Source: Takakia lepidozioides (taxonomy: Eukaryota; Streptophyta; Takakiopsida; Takakiales; Takakiaceae). Taken from it: a DNA stretch of 64,000 bases. A program made the position numbers and the translations under genes. Position 1 is the stretch's first letter. Each line of letters begins with the position of its first letter. A model generated the notes under the pieces. It saw only the letters and a program-made list of their open reading frames with translations, was not told the DNA's origin and ran no database searches. The stretch lies in the NCBI GenBank assembly GCA_030704615.1, contig CM060734.1, forward strand, positions 13,764,001 to 13,828,000, in the 5' to 3' direction. Shown one piece after another: positions 17,842-29,400 of the stretch.

Positions 17842-20270
17842 TGTGGCCACCGTGTGGTCGGGAGGTCTACCCTAGTAGGTGCCTGCATTGATGAGGGAGA
17901 ACCAACGTGTTTCAGGTCTATTTAGGAGGAGTTTGTGGATGTGCCAGATGGCATGGTTATGTTGGGTGACTCTGAGGCCATGAATGATAGGGTGTGTGCA
18001 GAGGCTAAGCAAATGTAGCCATGTATCCCGGGTCGGGTGTGTGTTCGCACATAGCGGGCAATTTGGGGAGGGATAGAAACGTGGCCAGAAGGTATGTTTA
18101 CGTTGGTGGCCCATGTATTGGGCATATCTGAATTTGAGAGTCTGCCTGATTTGGGCATCTGTGGCGATATTGGTGCGCCAGAAATGGTTAGAAAATTTAT
18201 GATGAAGAACCTCCGAGTGTGTCCATTTCTGGACATGTAGCTTGGTGAGGCTGGCGGAGGTCGAGGCTTGTTTATGGGCTTCGCGGGTAAGGGTGGTTGA
18301 GAGATTGCGGATAAGGCGAGGCAAATTGGGACCTGGAACTGGGTGGATGAACCAGAAGGGGTGGGTATGGGCAACGTGTATGGGTTCTGACGTAGGGTTC
18401 ACCTCGGGACAGGTAGCCCCTTTCTGGGCAAAGAAGTCGGCCATGTCGTTACCGGTGATGCCGGTGTGGGAGCGGACTTTAATGAAGTATATGGGTTGGT
18501 CTAAGGAGATGGCAATATGGGCAATGGCAGATATAAGGTTCCTGTCGGAGTGGTAATGGTAAGAGGAAGGGCGGGAGAGGTGGTTATGGATGAGAAAGAG
18601 TGAGGTGAGGCTGTCGGTAAAGATGTAGTGTGGGGGGAAAATGAGGAGAGTTGGGTAATGGCATCATGAATGGCCATGAGCTCGGCTCGGAGGATGGTGG
18701 CCGGGCCTGGAAGACGTAGGGCGATTCCTTGGTTGGTAGCGGCATGGTATATGCCGTAACCAGCCCGGGGACCAGCAATGAGGGAGCCATCCGTGTAGTG
18801 GGAGTGGGCAGGTGGGTATTTGAGAGGAAGTTTCGTGCGAGAAACTAGCGGATCCGTGGGGATAGTTGGGATAGGGGGGATGGGTGGGCGGGAAAGCATT
18901 TGACACCACGACTTAGTTGCTTTAATGTGAGGAATGGGACGCATGGGGCGAGGGGTGCCGGGGAGAGTAGGGGGGGTCGGGAAAAAAGTGGCCTTCAGGC
19001 CATGCGTCTATGTGAGAAGGTGGAGAAGGGCGATCTGGGAAGGTATTGGGTATGATGGTAGAGAAGGTGGGGCGGTGGACCAGCAGAATGAGGGTTAAGG
19101 TAGGTTCTTTGTGTTGTAGATATTTGGGGAGGGGCTGGGTGCGCGAATATTGGAGTTGCCCTGGGTCAATAGCGGCTAGGGGCGTGACTCCGGGCGGCAG
19201 TTGGTGGAGGGGGTGTGGACCATTGGGCATTTGTTGGTGAGAGAGGAGGAGGATGGTGGCATTGGAGGGGGATGACTATGCCGCGAGCCGTGCCCATTGA
19301 AGTGCGTCTTGTAGATGGGGCCCTTGGGGGGGGTGTGCAAGGCCATGGCTAGTCCAGGTATCCTGGGATGCAGAGCCGATGGCTCCAAAGAAATAGTCTC
19401 TAGGGTGAGGGCTAGAGTATGACGAAAGCGTCATAGGGCATGTAAGCGGGCTAGAATAGTAGGAGTGTGTAATGTGAAAGGATTCTATAAGGAGTATTAG
19501 GATGTCCGGAGGAAGAGTAGTATGTGACTGGGCTAGAGATAGCTTGATAAGGGAGCGGGGTTTTTTGAGGGGGGTATCGGCTAGATACCGTTCAGCTAGC
19601 CAGCAGACTTCTGTTGCAAAGTCCTGCCGTGTTGGCGAGAATTGACTAGGTGAGGGGGAAGAGGTAGAAAATCTATGCCAGAGCCAAGAGAGGCGGTCGT
19701 TTGGAATAAGGCCTATGTAGCGGCCGTTGGAGGCGTATAATTTGGACATGCGGGATCCTGTGCAAATGATGGGGGTGGTGTAGGAGATGTCTTTATTGGG
19801 GTTGCATTCAGCAATGCAAACATGCATTATGAGCAAGAAGGGGGGTATGGACGTATCGGGCGTCTATTGGTTGGGGTGGGGAGGTGTGTTGCTGATGGAT
19901 ATGGGTTAGGTAGTTGGTATTGGTGGATTTATGAAAAGCAATGAGGAGGTCAAGGTTATGGTCTGGGTTGCAATCATCGTGAGATCCGAATAGGTCATCC
20001 TCCGATTGCCAGATGTTGTCTTCCGATGGGTATCCGGCCCACTTGCAGAGATAGAAGCTATCCAGACATAGGGCGCCGAATTCGTCAGTTGTGGTTTGGG
20101 TTCTGATTCCGAGGATGTCTTTGATGGTGAAGGCTTCCGGGTTGTCTGGGTTCGTATATTGAAGAATGAGTGGGGGGGTTGAGCAAGTAGGGGATATCCA
20201 AGTAGGGGGGGGGGGGGGGGGGGGGCGGGGAGGGTTAGGTTTGGGGAGGTTTGCTCAAGCAATAGATAAG
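17842..20270 (-). pseudogene. LINE remnant: chromodomain-like segment, RNase H, zinc-knuckle tail
   Basis: Around 20090-20000 one frame reads FYLCKWAGYPSEDNIWQSED, close to the chromodomain core. RNase H follows at 18944-18400: YTDGS, RAELMAI, then after a frameshift KVRSHTGITGNDMADFFAQK. A Cys-rich region (CPLCANTHPTRDTW...LC) and LINAGTY follow. A TAG at 17872-17874 is bypassed by GRPPDHTVATW, which leads to the 12-kb insertion. The chain resumes at 5803. About 19830-18950 is Pro-rich and frameshifted with no domain I can name. The RT and endonuclease expected upstream are absent. A 21-nt G run is at 20205-20225. Confidence 0.65.
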
Positions 20271-20639
20271 ACTATCCTTAAAGAACCTCTCAAATAACTC
20301 TCAAGAGCCCTCAAATTATTGCCATGAACTTCTGAAATTTGTCCTCAATCAGCCCCTAACATAGACCCACCGAGGTTCAAGAAGTTCGCAAACTTGGACT
20401 CTAAACAGTCCACCAAAAGGCCTAAGGCGCCCGCCAATTAGTGGCCTCCACGCTCTCTAACCAGCCCCCACAATGGCTCTACAAGCCTGCCCAATGTGGC
20501 CTCCAAGAGTCCTCCAAACAGCCCTTAAGAAGCTCCTCAAATCTGCCAAGTATTGGCCTTCAAGGACCTCCGACAGCCCTTAAGAAGCTCCTCAAATCTG
20601 CCAAGTATTTGCCCCCAAGGACCTCCAATAGTCCCCCAA
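20271..20639. other. non-coding, short CTCAAA/CTCCAA repeats
   Basis: The segment is composed of loosely repeated phrases such as CCCTTAAGAAGCTCCTCAAATCTGCCAAGTATT (two near-identical copies at about 20521 and 20577). There is no gene or recognised element end. It may belong to the leader of the element whose 5' repeat is at 22.1-22.5 kb. Confidence 0.4.
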
Positions 20640-21150
20640 AGTGCTCTTAGAAAACTCCAAAAATATCCATAGTCAGTCGATTTTTCATCCGTCACTGACC
20701 AAATTTCATCCAAAACCACGATTTCTCATCCGCAGGTCCGATACTTCATCCGCCGCGATAGTTCATCCGTCGGTGTGATATTTCATCCACTGGCGCGATT
20801 TCATCCGCTGGCGCAGTTTCATCCGTCGCCGCAATTTTTCATCCGATGGCACGATAGTTCATCCGCTGCCACGATTTCATCCGCTGACGCAGTCTCATCC
20901 GTCGCCGCGATTTTTCATCCGATAGCGCGATAGTTCATCCACTGCCACGATTTCATCCGCTGATGCAGTTTCATCCGTCGCCGCAATTTTTCATCCGATA
21001 GTGCGATAGTTCATCCACTGACGAGATTTCATCCGTCGCCGTGATTTTTCATCCAATAGTGCGATAGTTCATCCTCCGGCACAGTTTCATCCATTGCAAC
21101 CAATTCTCATCCAGGAGTGCCAATTTTCATCCACTGGCTCAATAGTTCAT
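20640..21150 (+). repeat. TTCATCC minisatellite with 76-bp higher-order period
   Basis: About 25 units of 18-20 bp end in (T)TTCATCCG. In the middle, four subtypes alternate (GATTTCATCC, CAGTTTCATCC, AATTTTTCATCC, GATAGTTCATCC). The same subtype returns at 20796, 20872 and 20948, giving a period of exactly 76 bp. The array decays at both edges. The motif also recurs singly in other repeats of this window. Confidence 0.9.
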
Positions 21151-22147
21151 CCGATTGGACAATGGTGGTCTCCCAACTCTGGGGCAATGTTCCCACGCGT
21201 TCCTATGCGTTCCCATGAGTTCCCAAGCGTTCTCACGCGTTCCCTTGAGTTCCCAAAGAGTTCACACATGTTCCCAAGCGTTCCCACGCGTTCCTAAGCT
21301 AGGGCTTGCGCCGCTTTGCCTCTACGATTGCTGCAACGAGCTATGGCTTCTATGGAGCAACCAGAGGTGCTGTTCTTGGTTTCTTGAGCATCAATAGGCC
21401 ACCAAGAGTGCCTCTAATTCCCTGAGCAAGCTATTTGCCACACAACAAGCTCTCTTTCTCTATGGAACTTATTGAAACAAGCACAGAACAAGCTATTGAG
21501 CTTTCTATGGCATACCCTCTTCTAGCCATCGCATGCACTCATAATGTTTCTTTCTATGGCCATAGTGCACCTCTTAGAGCTCATAATCCAGCCCTGCACT
21601 TGCCACTTCCATAGACATGCTCTTCCCAAGCTTGGGATTGAAACCCCAACTCAAAGCATGCTCTACAAATACACTATTCTGCCCCAAAGAGAAATCAAAT
21701 GTCTACCTCCACTCATAGCTCTCATAAGCTTGAAGTTGAAGACTCCCACAAGCTGAAACCATGCTCCACACATGCACCGCTTGCTTCCTTAACACCCGAG
21801 CTCTTCTTGAACTCTTCAAACCCTCCACTTATAGCTCTCATAAGCTTGAAGTTGAAGACTCCCACAAGCTGAAACCATGCTCCACACATGCACCGCTTGC
21901 TTCTTTAACACCCGAACTCTTCTTGAACTCCTCAAACCCTGCAACACTTGCAGAACAAGAGCTTCTTCACAAGCTCTCAAACTTTTCAATGGGGCTCTCC
22001 TTGAATACATAAACACCACAAGGCTTTCTTCTTGCAAACCCTGCAATACCTTGTAACTTAAGAGCTATCTACCAAACTCTCTTCCACACACAAGTGCTAA
22101 CTATGCTAACACCTTGCACTCATAGATGTAAGCAGGTCTTCTTCTAA
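21151..22147 (-). other. leader-like sequence behind the A1-type repeat at 22.1 kb
   Basis: There is no coding domain. TTCCCACGCGTTCC-type short repeats lie at 21185-21300. An 80-bp phrase (AGCTCTCATAAGCTTGAAGTTGAAG...) is duplicated at about 21717 and 21833. The style matches the leader at 16-17.5 kb. Confidence 0.4.
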
Positions 22148-22495
22148 TGATACGGAAATGGTGAAAAGAGGAGAAACCACTCTATCATGTTATATAAGTC
22201 AAGCCAATGACACCTTTGCTAAAGGACTCCACCATACAGACCTCACCCACTCTCCATCTCAAGTATTAGAGCTATGGCGGCGAGAGAGGCCTCGGGAGGC
22301 TCGACTAGAAGAAGACGAGCCTGCCTACGTCTCACGTGGAGATAACCTCCCCACGTCCCAAGTGAGGTTCGCCACCTCACTTGGCACATGGAACCAAATG
22401 AAGTCCCAATGCCAACAAAATACAAATATAAATGTATAATGTCCTAATTAGTTAGAAATAATTATTTCTAACTAATCACAAATAAAACCATGACA
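22148..22495 (-). repeat. A1-type terminal repeat of a related element
   Basis: On the + strand this reads TGATACGG...CATGACA, parallel to TGATAAAG...CTTGACA of A1/A2. It shares a run of related blocks (TATATAAGTCAAGCCAA, GATAACCTCCCCACG versus GATAACCACTCCAGG). It lies next to a leader carrying GCACTCATAGAT, as at 17.48 kb. No B sequence is present on either side. It therefore looks like a second, diverged 5' end of the same superfamily. Confidence 0.6.
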
Positions 22496-22596
22496 CCACC
22501 AACAAGATACTATGCACTATCCTTGTCAAGATAGTCAACACCAACAGAACTGATTGGGATATAAAGCTATTGACAGCTTTGTGGTCTTCATAGAAG

Positions 22597-22893
22597 GTCA
22601 CCACCAAGTATACACCATTCCAATTAGTCTATGGCATGGAAGCTTTACTTCCAGTGGAATTCTTATTACCTACCATGAGAACTGAATGGGGAAGGAGAAT
22701 GGAATTGGAGGATTCAAGTAGAGTAAGGAAACATGAACTATATCATGTGGAAGAAGTACGTGCTGATGCAGCAGATAACATGGCCAGAATTCAGATGAAA
22801 AAGAAGAATCGGTTTGATGAAGGCAAACTCAAGACTTTTAATATGGGTGATTTGTTGGGAGCTTGCACCTACATGAAGTCACGACACCAACCT
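22597..22893 (+). pseudogene. Ty3/gypsy integrase C-terminal fragment, different family
   Basis: The frames give TTKYTPFQLVYGMEALLPVE, then RKHELYHVEEVRADAADNM and RFDEGKLKTFNMGDLL. This is the usual end of a plant gypsy integrase (YGMEALLP ... GDLVL). It is only about 100 residues long, does not match the PHD-type copies, and has no neighbours from its own element. Confidence 0.75.
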
Positions 22894-23650
22894 TAGTTTC
22901 ATTTTCAATCTACTGCCGAGGTTATGGAGGCCCTTGAGATAATCTCTCCCTCCCCCTCTTCCGACTATCTCTCTCTGTGGGGCAGGAACAAGGAGTGCAA
23001 CAAAACCTTGGTATAAACAAATGTTCAGGCTTTCCAGATTTCTTCTATAAAGCCTTTCACACAGGCATGAATTTGCTGTATGGGCAGCCCTCAATTCGGA
23101 CCCAAGAGGGTCAGGATTTAGGCTCGGCCTTCAGATTTTCAAAGTTTGCGAGCAGAGGTGAAGAGTCCATGTTTTGATGATCCTGAAGAGGGTCTACCCA
23201 CTTCATTTTCAGATGACAGTCCTCTATGCACTTGGAAGATCTAGAACTTATTTGTCTTTCAAGCTCAATCCTTGTCTTGGAAGTTGTCCTTTGAGTTCTT
23301 GTCTTTGGAGCTTAGTTTGCACCTTGGAAATGTAGTCCTTAAGCTAAAAGGTCAGTCCATATGCTAGAGGATGAGTTCAGTTTTGCAAGTTTGATTCAAG
23401 TGTAGGAATGATCGTCCATTTTTGGTAGTCTAGTTTGTTTCTTGGAAACATAGTCCTATTATTGGAAGTCATGTCAGTTGCTGGGAAACACTATCCTTTT
23501 TTTGGAAGTCAAGTCTGTAGCATGGAAACATTGTCCATTTTTTTGGAAGTTGCGTTAGTCCAACAGTACTCTAGTCCTTTCTAAATAGGACTTCATTCCA
23601 CTTTAGGAGTGAGGTCCTATTGGAGGAAGGTCAATCCTTCATCTGGAATA
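22894..23650. other. non-coding, degenerate TTGGAAGTC/TGGAAACA repeats
   Basis: Between about 23220 and 23600 a phrase like TTGGAAGTCAAGTCTGTAGCATGGAAACATTGTCC recurs several times in degraded form. Similar GGAAA/TTTCC phrases occur in the intron at 28.4-28.7 kb. I see no gene. Confidence 0.4.
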
Positions 23651-23651
23651 T

Positions 23652-24569
23652 GTGAACTTTCTATGGACAATTATTCCATTGGATAGAAAGTCATTCCTTT
23701 TGCTGTACGTTTGGTCCTTTGTCTCATTAATCAGCTTATGTTTGTTCAGGTTTGTGAACATGTATGTCTCATTCAGATGCCGTTTTACAAAAGCGTATCC
23801 CTTGATTGATGTTGGGTTGCGTACATTCGAAAAGCTCAAGCCATATTTTGTGAGAAAGCTGAAAGATGGGAATACATGTTGCTGTAAATACCATGTTGAG
23901 ATGGATGAATTGAAAAAATGGTACAACAACATGAGATCCATCGACAATGGAGTGCATGGCGCGCAATGTTCTTGTGATTGCTTTGCAATATGCTCACCTC
24001 CTCATGCCACCGTGTCTTCAGCATCCTCGTCTTCTGCTCGTTGTTGCTTTGCTGTGGAGAAGGTCCATAAGGGGGTTACAACATTATGGTAGCAGATTGT
24101 GTGTTCTAGACCTGAGGAGGAGTTATGGCATAAACAAAAGTGTTTGCTTGGGCAATGTACTCAGTGTAGGATTAAGACCTTGCCTCTTTGTCCCAAAGAA
24201 GTAGACAACTCTCAAGAGGCTCTAGTTCATTGGCGTTGTTTTCAAAAAGTGGCGGTTGGGAAAACAAAGGTGGGTGATCCTAAAAGGGTTACTAGACTTG
24301 AATTGAAGACCACAACTTCAGCTGAATTTCTGTCCTACCTGAAACCCAAGCTTCAAAAATTTGTGGCGCATAATTACATTGCGAGGTGGCAAGACAAAGA
24401 ATTCAAGTTGTGTCTGCAAAGTATTCCTGAAGGTGTTGTGGTATCTGTGATAGATTTTGTAGAGAATTATTCTTTCAAGGAGCAGAACAAGATCCAAGAA
24501 ATGGTATTCCTTTCAGATTACCATTCTCGTCCACATCACGTACAGGTTGAACTGACAATGGCCCCGTGA
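23652..24569 (+). pseudogene. Cys-rich, transposase-like ORF interrupted by one stop
   Basis: A single frame runs from 23652 to 24569, broken only by TAG at 24090-24092. The first half has CCCKYHVEMDEL and the CSCDCF cluster. The second has KCLLGQCTQC, LSYLKPKLQKFVAHNYIARWQ and VVSVIDFVENYSFKEQNKIQEM. The last block (DFxENYxxxxQNxIQ) recalls a widespread, poorly characterised family of transposon proteins in algae, mosses and invertebrates, where an Asp in this block could belong to a DDE-type site. This rests on pattern memory only. A splice acceptor (TTGTTCAG) near 23747 may mark the true exon start. Confidence 0.45.
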
Positions 24570-26471
24570 TCTTGGCAAAATTTCTCACATACTTTCGGTA
24601 TAGGAGGCGAGTCCTAGGAAGGACGGACACCATCCGATAGTTGAAGTGTCAAGTCACGACAAACACATTACTTAAGGGATCGCTGACATCCAGCTGATAC
24701 CAGGCCCTTTTGAGTAATCATTTGACCTCCTCTTCCTCTCTAGACACGTCCAGAACATCCATGAAAAGGGGAGGGCTCTCTTCAGACTGTCGCCAAATCC
24801 CCTTGCATCCATATGGTTGTGGTGGCTGTGGTATCGAAATGACTTCCTCTTCTCTTTCCGAAGGCTGTGCTTCCAATAATAACTGTTCTCTGTGCTCTCA
24901 AATACCTCGACAAATGAATTAACATATGCAACAATCAACCACCACCCTCCCCATTCAGATCATACGTTCTAATCCCCTAGTTCCTGATTGTTCTTTTTTT
25001 TTCAGCCAAGCTCTAAGTTTTTGACGCCCTGGATTGATATTCACGGTTTTGATGGAGCTTTGCCATGTCTCATGTGTAGGTGTTCAAGCTTATACCTTGG
25101 CACTTGATCAAGAGTGGGAGAATGACAGAGAAGCATAATCAGATATTGCATACTAGACTATCAGTATAGACACAGAAAGCCAGTAGTACTGTCAGGGTGC
25201 TTCTTTGTTTGTATACCTTGAGTGTTGGCTTGAGAACTAGGTAGATGAGCATTGCATTAGAAGGAACCTGCAGGTCTATGTTGGGTTGGTTTGAAATCCT
25301 GAATTGAGATCCATCCCTGGAGTCTGTTGTGTCTACGAATGAAATTGTCTTACTGGGAACCAGAGGAGATATACTAGTTTGATTTCATGTTTTGAGAATG
25401 TAGGTACAGTAATCTAGGTACAGTAATGGCCAACTGGTGCAGTGTGAGTGTGTATGAATCTCTCATGCATACAAGAGGACAGTGAGAGGCAGTGCCCTAG
25501 GTCACTCTGGTTTCAAAATACACTTAGAATGTAATGGGCAACAAATCCAATGCTTCCATTATTGCGAAGTTTCTTCCCACGGTGGAGGTCCATCAATTGT
25601 AGTTCTTTGCGGGATGTTTGGATGATGGGGAATACTTGATTTATAGGTGGCTTCATCGCTACCATCTGGTGTGCACTTCTCTAGTTTGTACATATCAAAA
25701 TCAGTTGTGGAATCTGAAGCAACGGGTATGGTACGGGTTATCTCCACTATAAACAGCAGCATATAAGCAAATATGCTAGGAGTACTTGAGCATCAGGAAG
25801 TCTGAGTGTGAAGGGTCTGATTTGTAAAGAACCCACTGGGAAATTTGGATGTCGAGCATGGTTTGTAATGAGAACCAATTTTGTGCTTAGCAAGTAGTAC
25901 CTTCATGTCATATGTAGAAATCTGTGGGGCAGCATGAGTAAGTTGATGCCACAATTGGTATAATGTCCAAGTGTTCTGGCCACAACCTACAAGTCAACTC
26001 AAGGTGGGAGAAGGTTTCAATATGCATATGCATGGAGGCAAGGTGATCATAGAGCTGGAAGTGCAGGTACCACTTTGCCAGTCAAGGGACCAGCACTTGA
26101 TCATGTCTCATTGAGCTGAGAGCAACATCACCAAACGAATGGGAAGGATGTTGCAACACATGGACCAATGGGAACCCATGAGCAAAGGCTCCTGATTAAA
26201 GGGAATCTCAAGTTGATGCACAAAAACCAATGCCTGCCAGAAATGATGGTCCTAGCTTGACATTATTGGCATTTCAAAGATGTTCATGAAGCTATTTCAC
26301 CTTAGTCCAAGTAAATCACACAACATCAAGACTATCTCCCTGAGTTGAAACCGTGTGCCGTATGTCCACAAAAAGATCTGAGAATAAGATCTTAGCCTCA
26401 GCACCTCAGCCGACACCCCTTATCACCTGGTCCCAAGCAAAAACCAGATCCTACACCAAAATTGAAGTACC
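24570..26471. other. mostly non-coding; short homolog of the 35.6-kb region
   Basis: At 24830-24905 the sequence resembles 35615-35690 (CTGTGCTTCCAATAATAAC versus CCGTGCTTCCAGTAGTAAC), so a scrap of the same decayed coding family lies here. The remainder shows no domain, repeat or convincing open frame. Confidence 0.4.
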
Positions 26472-29400
26472 CTACTTCTTCTTTGTGGTATACTTGCGAT
26501 TCTTCGGATTTTCAGAATAAGAGGGGGTTATCCCCTTTGATTCTGCTTGGGCCCTTGCCCGAGCTAGCACAGTTAGCTTCAGTGGAGATGTCACCGCATG
26601 AAGATTAACCATTTTGTGACCATGTCGTGGAGGTGTGACGTCATCTACAAGGTCATTCTGCGACGACCTGCTTGTTTTCCCTTTCTTGGATGTCCCCCCT
26701 TCAGCCATTACGTCAACTGCGCCACTCCGCTTTGACACATTAGTTTTGCCTTGCTTAGCATTTGGTCGTTTGGTAGGTAGTACCCTCCCTTCAGGTGAAT
26801 ACTTGTTGTGATATTGACCCTTGTTTGATCTCTTTCCAGCTACCACTAAGGAGGGGTCTTCACCTGTAGCACCTAGTGCAATTTGCACACGAACAATATT
26901 TTACACCACAACATGATAAAATGTCCAAAAGTCACAAACAAAATAAAATTGTCTTGTACCTCTACATATTACAGCACTTGCCATGATGCATACTGAATTA
27001 ACTTTAGTGCTTTCTAATGAAATGTTACCTGTAATTCTCCAATGGATGCCTTCCGTATCCCCAAACAGTGGTCTTCACAAACTAATCCCTTTTCTGCCCC
27101 CACCTCCAAATTTGAAGATATTGGCAACTGCAATCCGTCAACCCCCTATATTACACAATACAATATAATGAGATAAGTCAACCAATATGGAGTAGGCAGA
27201 AATCAACCTCACCCTTCATTAAAGTTGCAGTAATAAATCTTAATCTGAATGTGAATATATCTGTACCAAGCTCACTATGCGGTCATGACCAATGCAATTA
27301 CAAACAAACCTTCAAAGCTGCAACAATAAATCTGATATGCAGTAAGCTCACCAACTGGCCATGACCAATGCAAAGTACAAACAGACCTTTTTGAGAGCAA
27401 TTAGTGGTAGAGGACAAGTTTTCCCAACATTGGGCTCATCAATTCCCACCTCGACATCATCATGACATCCCAAACTGTGTGCGGTGTCTGAATCATCCGA
27501 GGTGTTGTCATCAGTACCACTCAAACTGTGAATTTCCATATCCACTGGAGCTACTTCCTCACTCTCACTGGAAGAAGTCTTGTAAGATTCTTCCTCACTG
27601 TCCCGTTGCTTCTTTCTGCCACCACTTTTGGCCCTTGAAGATTTTTTCACATTTGGATGCTCGGTGGCTGGATGAGTTGCGTTTTGCAGCATGTACTAAT
27701 GTCCAAGCTGATGACAGGTTGAAGCCAATGGGTTTGGGGTCAGCGACAACAACATGTCCACCTGTGATTGCGCCTTCCGTAGTGTCTTGAGCAACAGAAG
27801 TCTTGACATTGACATCAACTATTCGTGGTTGCTGATTGCCAGGATCTGCGTGCCCCAAACCTTCCTCACGCACAAGTACATACATTGTTTCTTGGGAGGG
27901 TGCAAGCTGGTCCAATGGGCTTGTGGGCATGCCTTTGGTTTTTTCCGAGATAGGGGCAGGATTCCAGGCCAAGCTTAGAACAGGAGCAGGCTTTGCGAGA
28001 TCCCTGTCCAACGAGTCAGGAGGTTGAAATTGGCTTTTGGTTTGGTACATGGGAGTATTTGAGAGCCCCACAAAATTAGTATTGGGGGTATGGTTGGAGG
28101 CTTCAAACTGAGATGGAGGCAGACTAAGGAGTTGCAGACTTGCCTTGGGGTGAGAGCAAACTCTTGTAGAAGGTGGAGGATGCGCCTCCTCCTTGATGTG
28201 TGGCCAACATGAGACACCGCAGCATCATAAGACCTCCGCCCAAACTTACAACCAGAAGGGGAACTCTTGGGCACAAGGCCGGATGAAGCTAAGACCTCAC
28301 AATCTATGCTCTCTTGTACTCCTGTATGATAAAACAATCTATGTTAGAATATTCAATGAGTAGGTACTTGCATATAATATCATATGCATACTATACACTG
28401 GACATACATCATCCTTGGTAGCAGGAAACAAGGAAGTCAAGTCATAGCTCTAGAAAACAGGGATGGATTTTCATGTATCAGGGAAACATGGATGGAATTT
28501 CAAGTCTCAGGAAAAGTGGGAGCCACTTTCCATACACGGGAAAAATGGAGGTCAGTTTCCATCTGTAGGAAACTTCTTTCCAAGTAGAAGGACCAATGTT
28601 TCCATACCAAGGATGTGCTTTCCTAAGATTGGATCTCGAGTCTTACAAGTTCCTGGCAGGATCTGTTTTCCTAGACAACCAAGAAAGTATTCTAGAAAAG
28701 GAAACACTTTGGTGACAAGGACAAACAGTTCGAAGGCCATAACAACATTCCTGGCACATGCTCAGTTTCCTGTCTTCTGCATGAATAATCCCTATACATA
28801 GGCTTATTCCTAGAAATCCTGGAAATGTCACAGTACTCCTGTTTTTGTGCCTAACTCCTTGCAAATACAACTTACGAGTTACACTTCAAAGAATATACAC
28901 TTGTACCATTTCTATCATCCTGACACTTTGCACACCCGCACATTGCAATTACAGGGCCATGGATCAATGGAAAGAGAAGAAAATGAAAATGGGTATCACA
29001 ACTCACCCGTGCTTAGAAGTGCCTGCGTCTTCTTTGCCTCTAGCCACTTGCCCTGTTGATCCTTCAAAACTTCATGTTCTGCAAATGTTGGCTCATTGCC
29101 AAGGGTAGCCTCACAAAACCCAAAAGATGCATACCAATCCAAATGGAAAGGCTCGTGACAGAACCTCTCACGACAAGTATTGCTAGTCAACAAATGAACA
29201 CCCATGCAGAAGGGGTGGTAAGTATGACCACAAGAAGCCACTACAATGTCATTGCAATGATACCAGTCAAGGCACACTGGACACTCCTTTATCAACAATA
29301 CTTTCTTAGAAGGAGGGCTAGAGGGGTGTACAATAGGCAAGGGCTGCATTAAAATCCCCTTCCCAAGCCTCATGTTGGTTAGTTGATCTGACAACAGTGC

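Noticed and set aside
20640-21150. CRISPR-like array because of the regular TTCATCC spacing
   Set aside because: Repeats are only 7-10 bp with related spacers and a 76-bp higher-order period; the host is eukaryotic. It is a minisatellite.
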